DNA of 64,000 nt, from contig JAHISQ010000034.1 of the NCBI GenBank assembly GCA_018818125.1, positions 156,592-220,591 of the forward strand, given 5' to 3'. The notes beneath the pieces were generated by a model. That model saw only the letters and a program-made list of their open reading frames with translations. It was not told the origin of the DNA and ran no database searches. Shown here in pieces: positions 54,094 through 63,114 of this stretch. Position numbers and translations under genes: made by a program. The stretch comes from Candidatus Rifleibacteriota bacterium. GTDB taxonomy: Bacteria > Muiribacteriota > Ozemobacteria > Ozemobacterales > Ozemobacteraceae. How positions within the stretch are numbered: position 1 is the first letter of the stretch; the number at the start of each line of letters is the position of its first letter.

Positions 54094-55410
54094 TCAGTTA
54101 TTTAGATATTCTACTCCACCCATAACTTTGTCTTTGAGGAAATTGTACCTTTCCAGGTCAATTTTGCCGCCGTTAATTGCCACAAAGTAGTTGCCAACAA
54201 TTTTACCGCCCAGGAAGTAATAGCCACATGACTCGGCAAAGTCTTCTTCTGGTTTGGTTTCGCCATAGTCGGACACGCTGTCGCCTTTGATAACACCACC
54301 GGGCCAGAACGCTGTTTTCCAGGCGCCGAAGGTCAAAGGATTGGCAATATGAAAGCAGTGCCCCATTTCGTGTACGAGAGTTTTCTGAAAACCCACTTTT
54401 ATCTGATACAGCTGCTCTTCTTCGCTCGGATCACGCCCATAGTATTCTTTAAGCTGCTGATAAAGACTAGCAGAAAGCTCTGTAGACGGATTAAGCATAT
54501 GAACCACCAAGTGCGGCGGCTGCACATAGCCACGTGCTGTTTCTGCTCCCGCGGGTCCTACTCCATCGCGCACAACCTTGTCGGTGAAAGACTTAAATTT
54601 TGTTGGCAGTTTTGAAAAAGTTTCATCAGCTATATTCAACTGCCCTTCGGTCCAGACTGCGCCATCGCCATCTGCTACTTCAATGCCATATTTTGTATTG
54701 ATCGAATTTTTGAGTTCCCCAAGTGGATCTGTCGGCTCGACATCTGTACCTGTACCAGTGCCCGTATCAGTTCCAGTATCAGTTCCAGTATCAGTGCCAG
54801 TATCAGTGCCGGTATCAGTTCCAGTATCAGTTCCAGTATCAGTTCCGGTATCAGTGCCAGTATCAGTGCCGGTATCAGTTCCAGTATCAGTGCCGGTATC
54901 AGTTCCAGTATCAGTGCCGGTATCAGTTCCGGTGTCAGTGCCGGTATCAGTGCCGGTATCAGTTCCAGTATCAGTGCCAGTATCAGTGCCCGTACATGTG
55001 CCGGTGTCAGTACCGGTGTCAGTTCCTGTATCGGTGCCTGTATCAGTCGGCGGTATTATTTTTTCGCAGGCTACGATTTTTATTTTGCCTAAATTTATAG
55101 AGACTCCGGTCATTCTGGCAGTCAGAATTCTCAGCAGGTCGCTGATTATACCCTGAATTCTTTCTTCAGCACTCACTGTGCCAGTGGCAATGACCTCAGT
55201 GCCAGCGATTTCAATTGGTTCATCGTCAAACGGATCTACCGGCTCGCCGACGAAATCACGCCCGCCTTCGCCTGCAAACTGCGACAAAGCTGATTCAGTC
55301 GCCTGATAGATAGTTTCAACATAGCTGCCGCTCTGTGCTACCGTTATTGCCGGCAGCCCGATCAGCAAACATGCAATTAAAGCTAACATTACAACAAACC
55401 GTCGGTTCAT
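54094..55410 (-). CDS. Secreted gluzincin-like zinc metalloprotease with a TDTG repeat region
   Basis: 438 residues: signal peptide (about 1-26), an N-terminal domain (about 28-120), about 25 tandem TDTG units (about 122-222), then a catalytic domain. The zinc motif HEMGH is at His347-Glu348-His351, and a third ligand is likely one of the glutamates in PEEDFAES (389 or 393), a spacing of about 40 residues as in gluzincins such as lethal-factor-like M34 enzymes. A flexible repeat stalk should hold the catalytic domain away from the surface. A TCTG and a TGTG variant interrupt the repeat. The target is unknown. Confidence 0.82.
   Translation of the reverse strand: MNRRFVVMLALIACLLIGLPAITVAQSGSYVETIYQATESALSQFAGEGGRDFVGEPVDPFDDEPIEIAGTEVIATGTVSAEERIQGIISDLLRILTARMTGVSINLGKIKIVACEKIIPPTDTGTDTGTDTGTDTGTCTGTDTGTDTGTDTGTDTGTDTGTDTGTDTGTDTGTDTGTDTGTDTGTDTGTDTGTDTGTDTGTDTGTDTGTDTGTDTGTGTGTDVEPTDPLGELKNSINTKYGIEVADGDGAVWTEGQLNIADETFSKLPTKFKSFTDKVVRDGVGPAGAETARGYVQPPHLVVHMLNPSTELSASLYQQLKEYYGRDPSEEEQLYQIKVGFQKTLVHEMGHCFHIANPLTFGAWKTAFWPGGVIKGDSVSDYGETKPEEDFAESCGYYFLGGKIVGNYFVAINGGKIDLERYNFLKDKVMGGVEYLNN
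54739..55049 (-). repeat. 12-base tandem repeat coding TDTG
   Basis: About 25 copies of a 12-base unit with silent third-position variation run through the metalloprotease gene. Each unit keeps the frame, so slippage or recombination would change stalk length without breaking the gene. The antisense frame reads VPVS repeats and is not a gene. Confidence 0.9.
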
Positions 55411-55591
55411 GTTTTTTCCTCCGACTGTACCAATCTAACCTAATTATACTGATAAATTTCCATTTCGGTAAAAACTAAATCTGCAAAGATTATTTTTCGT
55501 TTGAATTATTGAATTTTGCCCGAATATGAGTTGTCTGGTAAGATGGTTGTAAGAATTCGAGTTTTATGGCAGCAGATTGTCTGGAGGCTAT

Positions 55592-56065
55592 ATGAAATAT
55601 TTGGCAGTGACTGTTCTGATGACCCTGTTCGCAGTCGGAGGATATTGTATGATTGAGACCCTGAGCCTGGAAGAGCTCGTACAGAGTTCTGACGTGGTTG
55701 TAATGGTTGATGTGATCGGAGTTAAGTCTGTAGGCAAACTACCGTCCGAAGTGGAGGTTATTGCAAACCTGGTAAAGGTCAACGAACCGCTTAAGGGCAA
55801 TGTGGCTGTAGGAGAAAGTCTTAAGATAAAAACTTATCGCGGCATAGAAGATAATCCCGATCTGGTTGAAGGTTCGCGGGTACTCCTTTTTTTGCGACGA
55901 AATGAGAATCATTTTACGGTCTCAAACGGCATCCAGGGCTGGTGGCCAGTCGGAGAAGACGGCAAATTCATGGCCATGGGTAAAAACAAAACGCTGGATG
56001 AGGTCAAAGAGGCAATAAAACTTCCGATAAAACCGAAACTGGACAGACCAAAAGTCAGCCTGTGA
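55592..56065 (+). CDS. Small secreted beta-rich protein, function unknown
   Basis: 157 residues from the ATG at 55592 with GGAGG in front; an in-frame start 15 bases earlier precedes that site. Signal peptide (about 1-19) then SLEELVQSSDVVVMVDVIGV, SLKIKTYRGI and GSRVLLFLRRNENHFTVSNG. This strand order occurs in small secreted proteins of many environmental bacteria (a repeat begins with a conserved EELV..SD.VV). No enzymatic residues are evident. It stands alone, divergent from the metalloprotease. Confidence 0.7.
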   Translation: MKYLAVTVLMTLFAVGGYCMIETLSLEELVQSSDVVVMVDVIGVKSVGKLPSEVEVIANLVKVNEPLKGNVAVGESLKIKTYRGIEDNPDLVEGSRVLLFLRRNENHFTVSNGIQGWWPVGEDGKFMAMGKNKTLDEVKEAIKLPIKPKLDRPKVSL

Positions 56066-56315
56066 TTATTAAGTAATCATACCGACAATTCGAGTTTTAT
56101 ATAGCTCATTATGGCCGGGAATCTAACGGCAATAGTGTTATTTGATTTTCCCGATTGGCGTAGCGCCTGAGACACTTGTCAGGGTAATTCAGCAGGCCTC
56201 ATTTAAAGGTTGCCAGAAGATTTGACTGTTTCGCTTTGCGAAATAGTAATATTTGACATTGAAAAAGCAGTCACTGCATAATTGGCATACTTAATTGGCG
56301 CCAGCTGGAGCATTC

Positions 56316-57926
56316 ATGAAAGTAACCGATCTCGAAGACAATTTTGATCCCCTTGACATGCACAACTACCGGATGGAGAACCTGCCGGTAAGAGAAAAAA
56401 CCCTGATAGAGCAGCGTATTGCGCAAATTGGCGCGCCTCTGGCAATACTGGCTTTCGTGCTGATCATGTGGGTCATTCCCCTGCCGTTTCTACAGAATCT
56501 TGATTCTGCAACCCTCAGCAAATCAGCAAAGGCCGCTTTTGACAAACTGGGCGCCGAAGGCTTCAGCAAAATAAATGTTGCCATGTTTGCGGTATTCGCT
56601 TCTTCGGTAATTTTATGGATGACCGAAGCCATACCCAATTATCTTACCTCGTTGATTCTTATCATAACCATGGTGTTCACCGGCATTCTGCCCGAAAAGG
56701 TCGCCTATGCACAACTTGGGCACGAGATCATGTGGCTGAACATTCTTTCCTTTATCCTGGCATCTATGCTGGTAGCAACCGGTGCAGCCAAACGATTTGC
56801 GCTGTGGTTCATAGTGCGCTACGGAAAAAATGCGACTTCGATATTCATTTCGTTCATTTTAATCAATGTTGTGCTCTCTGCATTTATCTCGGCAACCACC
56901 GCCAAGGCTGCCATTCTGCTGCCAATATTTATGGTAGTGGCAGCTGTTTACGGGGCAACCGGCGGGAAGCACAAAAACAACTTCGGGCGAAATGTCGTGC
57001 TACAGAATCTCTTCTGCATAAATATAGGTGCCAGCGGTTTTTTAACGGGTTCTGGCGCAAATCTTCTTGCAGCATCGCTTATTGCTGGAGCGATTGGCCA
57101 TGGCTTCTTTTTTCAGGACTGGCTCATAGTGGCTTTTCCGCTGTCGCTCACGCTGCTCTTCATCGGCTGGATAGTTGGCACAAGGATCATTTTCCCGCTC
57201 AGTGAGGCAGAAAAAGTTCCTCACATTCAGGGGGGCATGGAATCGCTCAATGAAGAGCTAAAAAAGCTCGGACCAGTCAAGTTTGAAGAAATCAAGGCAA
57301 TAGCGCTGTTCGTGATAATTCTGGCACTGTGGGCAACAGATAAATATCATGGCATCAGTGCTACGGCCGTAGCTTTTGTTGGCGCTATTGTAGCCCTGTT
57401 ACCCGGGATCGGGGTGGTAAAGTGGAACGACGTCGACATTCCCTGGCATCTGCTGATTTTCTCAGCCGGTGCTTATACTCTTGGCGCCGGGTTTAATATT
57501 ACTGATCTTCCGGCTATAACCGTAAACGCCTTTTTTGACGCGCTGAATCTTGGAAGCACAACTCCGTTCTGGGTCCTTTATATAATATTGACCGGTACGA
57601 TGATGTTCAGTGCCGTATTTTTTCAGTCAAAAACAATGCGCACCATGATTTTTGTGCCCATCGCAATTGGTGTTGCTCAGCGCTTTGGCTTTGGCGTATT
57701 GAGTCTTGCACTGCCGGTGGCGCTTTTGATCGAGCATGTATACGTGCTGCCATTCAACAGCAAGCCAGCCCTACTACTCTATTCTACCGATCAATACAGC
57801 TTTACCGACACCTTCAAGTTCGGTATTACCATGATGATTATAAGCTGGCTGCTGATCATTGTAATGGGCGAAACCTATTATAGGTTTCTCGGTTATACGC
57901 CAAATGGCGTATTTGGATTATTCTGA
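56316..57926 (+). CDS. DASS/SLC13-family sodium-coupled anion transporter
   Basis: 536 residues from the ATG at 56316 with GGAG five bases upstream. About eleven to twelve membrane helices. The family hallmarks are present: MTEAIPNYLTSLILI, the first hairpin with INVVLSAFISATTAKAAILLP, and the substrate-binding GSGANLL. It probably imports di- or tricarboxylates, or sulfate, with sodium; the sequence does not settle which. A long N-terminal extension of about 40 residues precedes the first helix. A terminator follows its stop. Confidence 0.88.
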   Translation: MKVTDLEDNFDPLDMHNYRMENLPVREKTLIEQRIAQIGAPLAILAFVLIMWVIPLPFLQNLDSATLSKSAKAAFDKLGAEGFSKINVAMFAVFASSVILWMTEAIPNYLTSLILIITMVFTGILPEKVAYAQLGHEIMWLNILSFILASMLVATGAAKRFALWFIVRYGKNATSIFISFILINVVLSAFISATTAKAAILLPIFMVVAAVYGATGGKHKNNFGRNVVLQNLFCINIGASGFLTGSGANLLAASLIAGAIGHGFFFQDWLIVAFPLSLTLLFIGWIVGTRIIFPLSEAEKVPHIQGGMESLNEELKKLGPVKFEEIKAIALFVIILALWATDKYHGISATAVAFVGAIVALLPGIGVVKWNDVDIPWHLLIFSAGAYTLGAGFNITDLPAITVNAFFDALNLGSTTPFWVLYIILTGTMMFSAVFFQSKTMRTMIFVPIAIGVAQRFGFGVLSLALPVALLIEHVYVLPFNSKPALLLYSTDQYSFTDTFKFGITMMIISWLLIIVMGETYYRFLGYTPNGVFGLF

Positions 57927-57952
57927 TACCTGACAACACCTGACATGAAAAA

Positions 57953-57981
57953 GTCCCCGAAAAGTTTTTCGGGGGCTTTTT
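57953..57981. terminator. Bidirectional rho-independent terminator
   Basis: CCCCGAAAA and TTTTCGGGG form the stem, flanked by A-rich and T-rich runs on both sides, so it can stop transcripts from the transporter (plus) and the CYTH genes (minus). Confidence 0.85.
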
Positions 57982-58008
57982 CATGCTGAATAATTTACCA
58001 AGAATTTC

Positions 58009-58932
58009 TCAGCGGCGGGAACTCTGATAAATAATACCAGTCTTGGTTTGATTGGGGCTGATAAAGAGCTTGCCGCGCCTGACCAGATCTACGAAGAAAT
58101 TGTCTATACTGGTCTGCTGTTGTGACGATCTCTTTTCAGATGGTTCCATATTGATTTTGAACGAAAATTCAGCTATCAGTGGCTTGGTTGAACCCTTTAC
58201 ATACCAGATAGAAAAAATCGTTTTTGTCTTTTTTCTGCCAAAATCTATTGAACCGTGAAGAATCCGCTGCTCAATAACAAACAGATTGTTTACTGTCTTC
58301 AAACTTTGCTCCCTGTCCAGGTCCGCTATGGCCAGACGTGGATAGTATTTCAGTAGTTTTTTAACAGAATCTGGGGCCAGATCTAAGCCAGTTATCGTTC
58401 CGGAGCGCGAGAAAACCGAGACAGGAGTAGCTGCTTTTACGACAACATCAACTTCTGACGAAACATCGTTGCCATACTTTTTTGCCGGCTCAACTGGCGC
58501 AATAATGGTCGACTCGAGATCAGATGCGCGAAACTTGAGTGTCAGCTCGGTGTCATTGGTCAATTCCTCCGGGTCGTCTGTCAGCTCTTCAGCTGCCCTT
58601 TGCGGGCCCGCTCTTCTGAGCTCTCCAGCCTTATTGCTGGCTCTAAGTCGGAGAACAAAGCCCTTCTTATAGAGATCAAAAGTCGGAGTGTCGAGAAAAC
58701 AAATTTCCCGATTAGGACTCGACTTTACCGCCTTCTCTGCTGAAAAACCGTGATCGTCTGCAACCTTGTTAACAAGCTCCCAAAAAAGCTCACAACCCTT
58801 TTTCACTGACACAAAGTTGTCGGCTTTAAGCAGAATTTTGTATTCGCAGGAGTCGGGAATTGCCGCTGAAGGGGCTGCAGCTGCCGGCAACGTTAAAAGG
58901 ACAAACAGGGCTAAAATCAGCAGTTTTTTCAT
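58009..58932 (-). CDS. Secreted CYTH-like protein
   Basis: 307 residues with a signal peptide (about 1-19). The body shows CYTH strand motifs: CEYKILLKADNF, FLDTPTFDLYKKGFVLRLRA, ELTLKFRA, FVIEQRILHGSIDFG and IAEFSFKI. CYTH proteins are triphosphate tunnel enzymes (adenylate cyclase, thiamine or inorganic triphosphatase) with a basic tunnel lined by acidic metal ligands. The EXEXK-like element is altered to EYKILLK, so activity is uncertain. A long insertion (about 110-130) is rich in Glu and Asp. It begins two bases after the stop of the next CYTH gene upstream, so the three form an operon. Confidence 0.65.
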   Translation of the reverse strand: MKKLLILALFVLLTLPAAAAPSAAIPDSCEYKILLKADNFVSVKKGCELFWELVNKVADDHGFSAEKAVKSSPNREICFLDTPTFDLYKKGFVLRLRASNKAGELRRAGPQRAAEELTDDPEELTNDTELTLKFRASDLESTIIAPVEPAKKYGNDVSSEVDVVVKAATPVSVFSRSGTITGLDLAPDSVKKLLKYYPRLAIADLDREQSLKTVNNLFVIEQRILHGSIDFGRKKTKTIFSIWYVKGSTKPLIAEFSFKINMEPSEKRSSQQQTSIDNFFVDLVRRGKLFISPNQTKTGIIYQSSRR

Positions 58933-58934
58933 GC

Positions 58935-59402
58935 TTACTTCCAGTTTTTATAGGGATTTTTGGTCAGATTTGAGTTGAAATACCTCGGATCACTGGTTAC
59001 CTGCTCACCCACCCATGTGGGAAGCTCGATTTTCTGATCTTCAGATGTAAGTTCTACTTCAGCAACAATCAGACCATCGTTATCGCCAAAAAATTCGTCG
59101 ACTTCCCAGACCAGGCCAGCATAGTTGATCTTGTAGCGATTCTTTTCAATCAAAGGTTTCTCGCAAAGATTGCTCAGCATCGCATCCGCATCAGCAGCAG
59201 GAATCTCATACTCATATTCCGCACGCGAGGCGCCGATGGTGATGCCCTTGATGGTCAGAAAGCCTTTGGCATCGATAGTTCTGACTCGAACAGTACGTTC
59301 TTTAACCGTAGAAAGATAACCCTGACGATAGCTGGTGCCCTTAGCCAGTTTTTTCCACTCGGTGCTTTTTACCAGATACTTGCGTTCGATTTCTTTACCC
59401 AT
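58935..59402 (-). CDS. CYTH-domain triphosphate tunnel protein
   Basis: 155 residues, the compact class IV cyclase/thiamine triphosphatase type. It has the hallmark EIERKYLV (EXEXK), YRQGYLS, RTVRVRTID, GFLTIKG, RAEYEYEIP, VWEVDEFFGDN and LIVAEVEL. It is predicted to bind triphosphate with divalent metal in an eight-stranded tunnel. This is the canonical member of the three-gene set; GGAG precedes the ATG. Confidence 0.92.
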   Translation of the reverse strand: MGKEIERKYLVKSTEWKKLAKGTSYRQGYLSTVKERTVRVRTIDAKGFLTIKGITIGASRAEYEYEIPAADADAMLSNLCEKPLIEKNRYKINYAGLVWEVDEFFGDNDGLIVAEVELTSEDQKIELPTWVGEQVTSDPRYFNSNLTKNPYKNWK

Positions 59403-59411
59403 TGTTGTCTC

Positions 59412-60014
59412 CTATTCCGGAAGCGATTCCATGCCAATTATTCGCTTAATGGCATGCAGGTAGTTGATGTTTTCGTACTCTTCGAGGCCAAGAAGAGTTT
59501 TGGCCTTAAGTATTGCGTCCAGATCAGTTGATTCGACGGCAATTGTTTTGATAGCAGCGCCATTAATAAGCAGTTCGGCATATTCGGTGATACATTCGTT
59601 GACCATGAACCCGAATCGTCTCTTGACAACTCTTACTGGCACAAGATCTTTGTGCGGTCGGATGACTTCGTTAATGAACTGATCAAGAGTGTATTCGTCG
59701 CGCTTGAAAGCAGGCAACTCAACGCCAAAAGCCGGAAAAACCTTCTCGGCGATTTCGCTGGCCTTCATCGGAAAACTCCCTTTCATTCTGGGATTCCACT
59801 GCTCAAGGCCTTTTTCACTTTTCACAAAAACCTTGATATCCATCAGATCATCGCGAATCTTGGTGTTGTTTTCGCTATTGCCGGAAGACATGATATATAT
59901 TTCTGAGCTTTCTCTGATCTTGTCGAGCGGAGAAAGTTTGCGCATCTTATTTTCAACCAGACCAAAATTCTGGGCGAAGGTTCTGAATTCAAAACGGGGT
60001 TTAATTTCTGTCAT
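59412..60014 (-). CDS. CYTH-like protein (third member of the set)
   Basis: 200 residues with GAAAGGA before the start. Strand motifs fit the CYTH fold: RFEFRTFAQNFG, SSEIYIMSSG, TKIRDDLMDIKV, GLEQWNPRMKGSFP, VRVVKRRFGF, ITEYAELLING and KTIAVESTDLDA. Related proteins are widespread in bacteria beside polyphosphate and CYTH genes, though the exact name is not known to me. It lacks the classic EXEXK, having EFR instead. It heads the operon of three related genes separated by nine and two bases. Confidence 0.7.
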   Translation of the reverse strand: MTEIKPRFEFRTFAQNFGLVENKMRKLSPLDKIRESSEIYIMSSGNSENNTKIRDDLMDIKVFVKSEKGLEQWNPRMKGSFPMKASEIAEKVFPAFGVELPAFKRDEYTLDQFINEVIRPHKDLVPVRVVKRRFGFMVNECITEYAELLINGAAIKTIAVESTDLDAILKAKTLLGLEEYENINYLHAIKRIIGMESLPE

Positions 60015-60559
60015 AAAAATCCTTTCAAGATTTTGCTTCTGACAATTCTAGGGCAATAATCGGCTTTCTGCAAGAAGGGAAAATCTGAACGAGGCAATGA
60101 ATGCCGTTAAATTTGCCCCACATCAAATTAATCAACCATCAGAGACTTGTGCATCTTAAATACCAGAATGAAAAAACGGCTCATCGTTAGATGAGCCGTT
60201 AAAAGGGTTTAAGAATCAGAGAGAGAGGTAGTTGCTTGAAAAAACTTGAGTGCTCAGAGGAATTCACCTGACAGTGAAACCTCCATTCATCTCATAGGCT
60301 TGCTCCTTGGTTTCGATAAGTTGAGTAACTCATTTCAAGAGGAATCAACACACCTTAATGATACGCATTTAGTGTGCCAATTCTAAATGATATTAAAAAG
60401 ACAGCATTAAAGCCCGCTCAAGGAAAACAAAAAAACCTAGACTACGAAATACAGTATAAAATACTAACTATAAATACGATATTTCGTTGGCAAGCAAAAT
60501 CAGCGGAATATTGTCAGCGAGATAAAAACCGCTAAAAGCTCGCTGCGCTGCGATTGTCG
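60015..60559. other. 545-base intergenic region, possible small RNA on the minus strand
   Basis: No protein gene is convincing here. On the minus strand a strong terminator ends at 60171-60200, about 360 bases after the glycosyltransferase stop. Between them is an AT-rich stretch (60400-60480) and a hairpin-forming segment (about 60245-60300; GGTTTCAC and GTGAA within pairing arms). The region may be a long 3' untranslated region or an independent small RNA with its own promoter near 60450. Only the terminator is firm. Confidence 0.4.
60171..60200 (-). terminator. Rho-independent terminator
   Basis: Read leftwards, a perfect ten-base stem AACGGCTCAT/ATGAGCCGTT with a six-base loop is followed by four further T bases, six in all. 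It ends whatever transcript crosses 60200-60560 from the right. Confidence 0.88.
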
Positions 60560-62179
60560 TTATTCGCCTTGGCGCGCTTTAACTGGAAGTCGCGAAACAA
60601 GAAAAAGCTGCCAGTTCTCAAAAATGAATTCTTCATCCGGCAAGATCAAGTATTGCCCAGAATCTATCCCGGAAGTCACAGAGTCACCGCCACGCTTGAT
60701 GAGCAGAGCTATCTTATGATCATCCTTCAAATCTTTTAACAGAGCAGAATCCCATGTCTGCATTTTTTTGCCAAGCGCCCAGATGACTTTCATGTCGAGA
60801 TTGTCGGTATAAAATTCGCATACAGATAAGCGCGCACTGTTTCTCAGCTTCAGAATTTCCATGAAGTTGTCTGGCTTCATATGTTTGCCTGTCAAAGGAG
60901 CCGACGCTTGCGTTAGTAGTGCGAATGCTAAAATGACATATACCAGATCTGGTGTCTTGCCAATCCGCAGCATGCTGATGAAGTGAACGAGCATCGCAAT
61001 GCTTGCTGATACGATTAAAGCAAGATAGATGCTGAAGCCGTAATTAAAAAAGTAGTAAACACCGGCAGCTATGCCAACCGCTAAAAACACCATGGATAGA
61101 AAAGCATAAAACGTCATAATCCATTTCGCTACAAAGGACTTGCCTACTCGCAGAACAGAATCCATCAGTCCGCTGACATAGCCTCCGATGAGAAGAGCCA
61201 AGGGAATAGTCAAAGGCAAAAGATACCTGTCCTTTTTTTCCGGAATCAAGCTCAGCAAAACGACCGTGAATATGATCCATGATATAATTTTTCGGCTGGG
61301 AAGGCGCTCCCCGATAATTTTGTCGCTATGAGGTGGCCAAAGCGCGGGCAACGCAAAAAACATCCAGACACCAGACATGACCGGAAATTGCAGATACCAG
61401 AAAAGAGATTTAACATGTCTATCGCTCCATGCGGCGACTTCCTTCAGCGCAATTGCCTTAAACTCCTCAGAGAACGATAAATATAGGTAAGCTGGCCATG
61501 CAACACTTATAGACATGGAGATCAGGACGGAAACCAAGATCATTTTCCAGTGCTGTAGATACTTTTTTGCATCACCACTGATAATTTCGCTCAACAAAAA
61601 AGGCAACAGAAGCGCATAAAAAGCAACTGGCCCCTTGCTCACAAAAGAAAGCCCCATGAAAATACCGGCAGCAATGAAGTAACGCTGTTTTTTGTCGGCG
61701 CCTGTTGTTGCTTTGTACAAGGTGTAGATTGCACCAAGCATGAATGCGTGGCAGAACACATCCCAGGTACCTCTTCTGCTCATGTGCATAAACATATAGC
61801 TCGTGGATAAAACCAGAATGACTGCTACAGAAGTTTTTGGCGATCCTCCGTAAGACCGAGTAAATCTATAAAGAAACAGCAATAAAAGCAGTGCTGCCAA
61901 ACCTGCCGGCAGCCTGTTGGCAACGAGATTTGTGTCGGTGCCGGCCAATTTCATTGCGATGGCAGTAAGCCATGTTGGCAAAGGAGGCTTGGCAATGCGC
62001 AATTCACCATTCATAGTTGGAACAAGCCAGTTATCGCTCTCAATAATCTCTCTGGCAGTGATAAAATTTCTGGCTTCCATCAGGTCAACACTGATGAGAT
62101 GGCTATAAGAAAAAATTCCGCAGAAAAGAATAAATATAATTGCGGGAAAAAGCAGATAGTCTGGAAATGTCTTTATCAT
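60560..62179 (-). CDS. GT39-family glycosyltransferase (ArnT/PMT-like)
   Basis: 539 residues with ten or more membrane helices. The first periplasmic loop carries DLMEAR (Asp32, Glu35, Arg37), the acidic site typical of ArnT-type enzymes (usually DxDE or DEAR-like), then IAKPPLPTWL, another hallmark. It should transfer a sugar from a polyprenyl-phosphate donor to a lipid or protein in the periplasm. The C-terminal part is a soluble domain of about 130 residues. Acceptor unknown; possibilities are lipid A modification or protein glycosylation. Confidence 0.85.
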   Translation of the reverse strand: MIKTFPDYLLFPAIIFILFCGIFSYSHLISVDLMEARNFITAREIIESDNWLVPTMNGELRIAKPPLPTWLTAIAMKLAGTDTNLVANRLPAGLAALLLLLFLYRFTRSYGGSPKTSVAVILVLSTSYMFMHMSRRGTWDVFCHAFMLGAIYTLYKATTGADKKQRYFIAAGIFMGLSFVSKGPVAFYALLLPFLLSEIISGDAKKYLQHWKMILVSVLISMSISVAWPAYLYLSFSEEFKAIALKEVAAWSDRHVKSLFWYLQFPVMSGVWMFFALPALWPPHSDKIIGERLPSRKIISWIIFTVVLLSLIPEKKDRYLLPLTIPLALLIGGYVSGLMDSVLRVGKSFVAKWIMTFYAFLSMVFLAVGIAAGVYYFFNYGFSIYLALIVSASIAMLVHFISMLRIGKTPDLVYVILAFALLTQASAPLTGKHMKPDNFMEILKLRNSARLSVCEFYTDNLDMKVIWALGKKMQTWDSALLKDLKDDHKIALLIKRGGDSVTSGIDSGQYLILPDEEFIFENWQLFLVSRLPVKARQGE

Positions 62180-62215
62180 GCGTTCTTAAATGTAATAACC
62201 ATAATATCTGCTTGC

Positions 62216-62926
62216 CTAAGATAAACTGGCTAAATCTTTAATCTTTGGCTTAAGCGGTGTGACATCGCGGTCGAGTCTGAATCTTAAAAAACAGATCTTT
62301 TTGCCAGCGGCAATGAATCTTTCTTCGTAAAGCGTTTGAATTGGCGCCATCTTGTCTTTGATCGGCGAAGCATAGAGGTCGTTTGTGTGGTCAAGGACTT
62401 CGAGATGATTTTTGCGGGCAAGGTCAAGCGTAAACTCGTAAAGATCTGCGTCATCGGTTTTGAGGCAGATATTACCATCTTCTCTGAGAATTTTACGATA
62501 TCGGTTGAGAAAATTCGGAGCGGTCAGACGACGACGAATCCTGCCAGGGAAAGGATCTGGGAAAGTGATCCAGATTTCGCTTACTTCCTGGGCAAAGATG
62601 TTAGGCAAAAGCTCAATCTGGCTTCTTACCAGCCCAGCATTGTTCAACTGCTCTTCTTTGATCGTGGTAGCGCCAAAAAACAGGCGAGAGCCCTTGATAT
62701 CAACGCCAATATAGTTTTTATCAGGATTAAGGCGGGCCAGCCCGATTGTGTATTCTCCGCGGCCACAGCCAAGTTCTAGCAGCAACTCGTTGTCGTTATT
62801 AAAAAACTGCTCGCACCATTTTCCCTTAAGTTCATGATCCTGTTCGATCAGATCAAGGGCAGCAGGCTCAAATAGCCGGTCGAATTCCTTATTGGCTTTG
62901 AATCGTATAAGTTTTTTCTTACCCAT
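62216..62926 (-). CDS. trmB: tRNA (guanine-N7-)-methyltransferase
   Basis: 236 residues from the ATG at 62926 (GAAAGGCC upstream); a longer frame is rejected. S-adenosylmethionine motif ELGCGRGEYTIGLA (51-64), YIGVDIKG with Asp76, and the family signature ITFPDPFP followed by GRIRRRL. It adds the N7 methyl to G46 of tRNA. In the closest characterised members the signature is FPDPWPKKRH, so the basic residues after it differ in detail. It is divergent from the DJ-1 gene. Confidence 0.93.
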   Translation of the reverse strand: MGKKKLIRFKANKEFDRLFEPAALDLIEQDHELKGKWCEQFFNNDNELLLELGCGRGEYTIGLARLNPDKNYIGVDIKGSRLFFGATTIKEEQLNNAGLVRSQIELLPNIFAQEVSEIWITFPDPFPGRIRRRLTAPNFLNRYRKILREDGNICLKTDDADLYEFTLDLARKNHLEVLDHTNDLYASPIKDKMAPIQTLYEERFIAAGKKICFLRFRLDRDVTPLKPKIKDLASLS

Positions 62927-63043
62927 AACCGGCCTTTCGCGTGATTTCAACTGACAGCCTACCGCAAAAAGACCATTAGCGCAAGCCAGTGTCACTTGCC
63001 GCTCTCTGCGGCCGAGCAATATTGTTCATAAAACCTGACAACG

Positions 63044-63065
63044 CAGTTAATTGTTTAATTAACTG
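63044..63065. promoter_or_regulatory. Inverted repeat between trmB and the DJ-1 gene
   Basis: CAGTTAATT and AATTAACTG form perfect nine-base arms around GTTT, 50 bases before the DJ-1 start. AT-rich, with no T tract, so an operator or promoter-linked element rather than a terminator. Confidence 0.4.
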
Positions 63066-63114
63066 ACTAGAACTACAATTTGCCGGTTGGAACTTAAATC
63101 AGGAGATTTAAAAA

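Noticed and set aside
54578..55156. Long antisense ORF of VPVS repeats
   Set aside because: It is the mirror of the TDTG repeat of the metalloprotease gene; no ribosome-binding site and no independent support.
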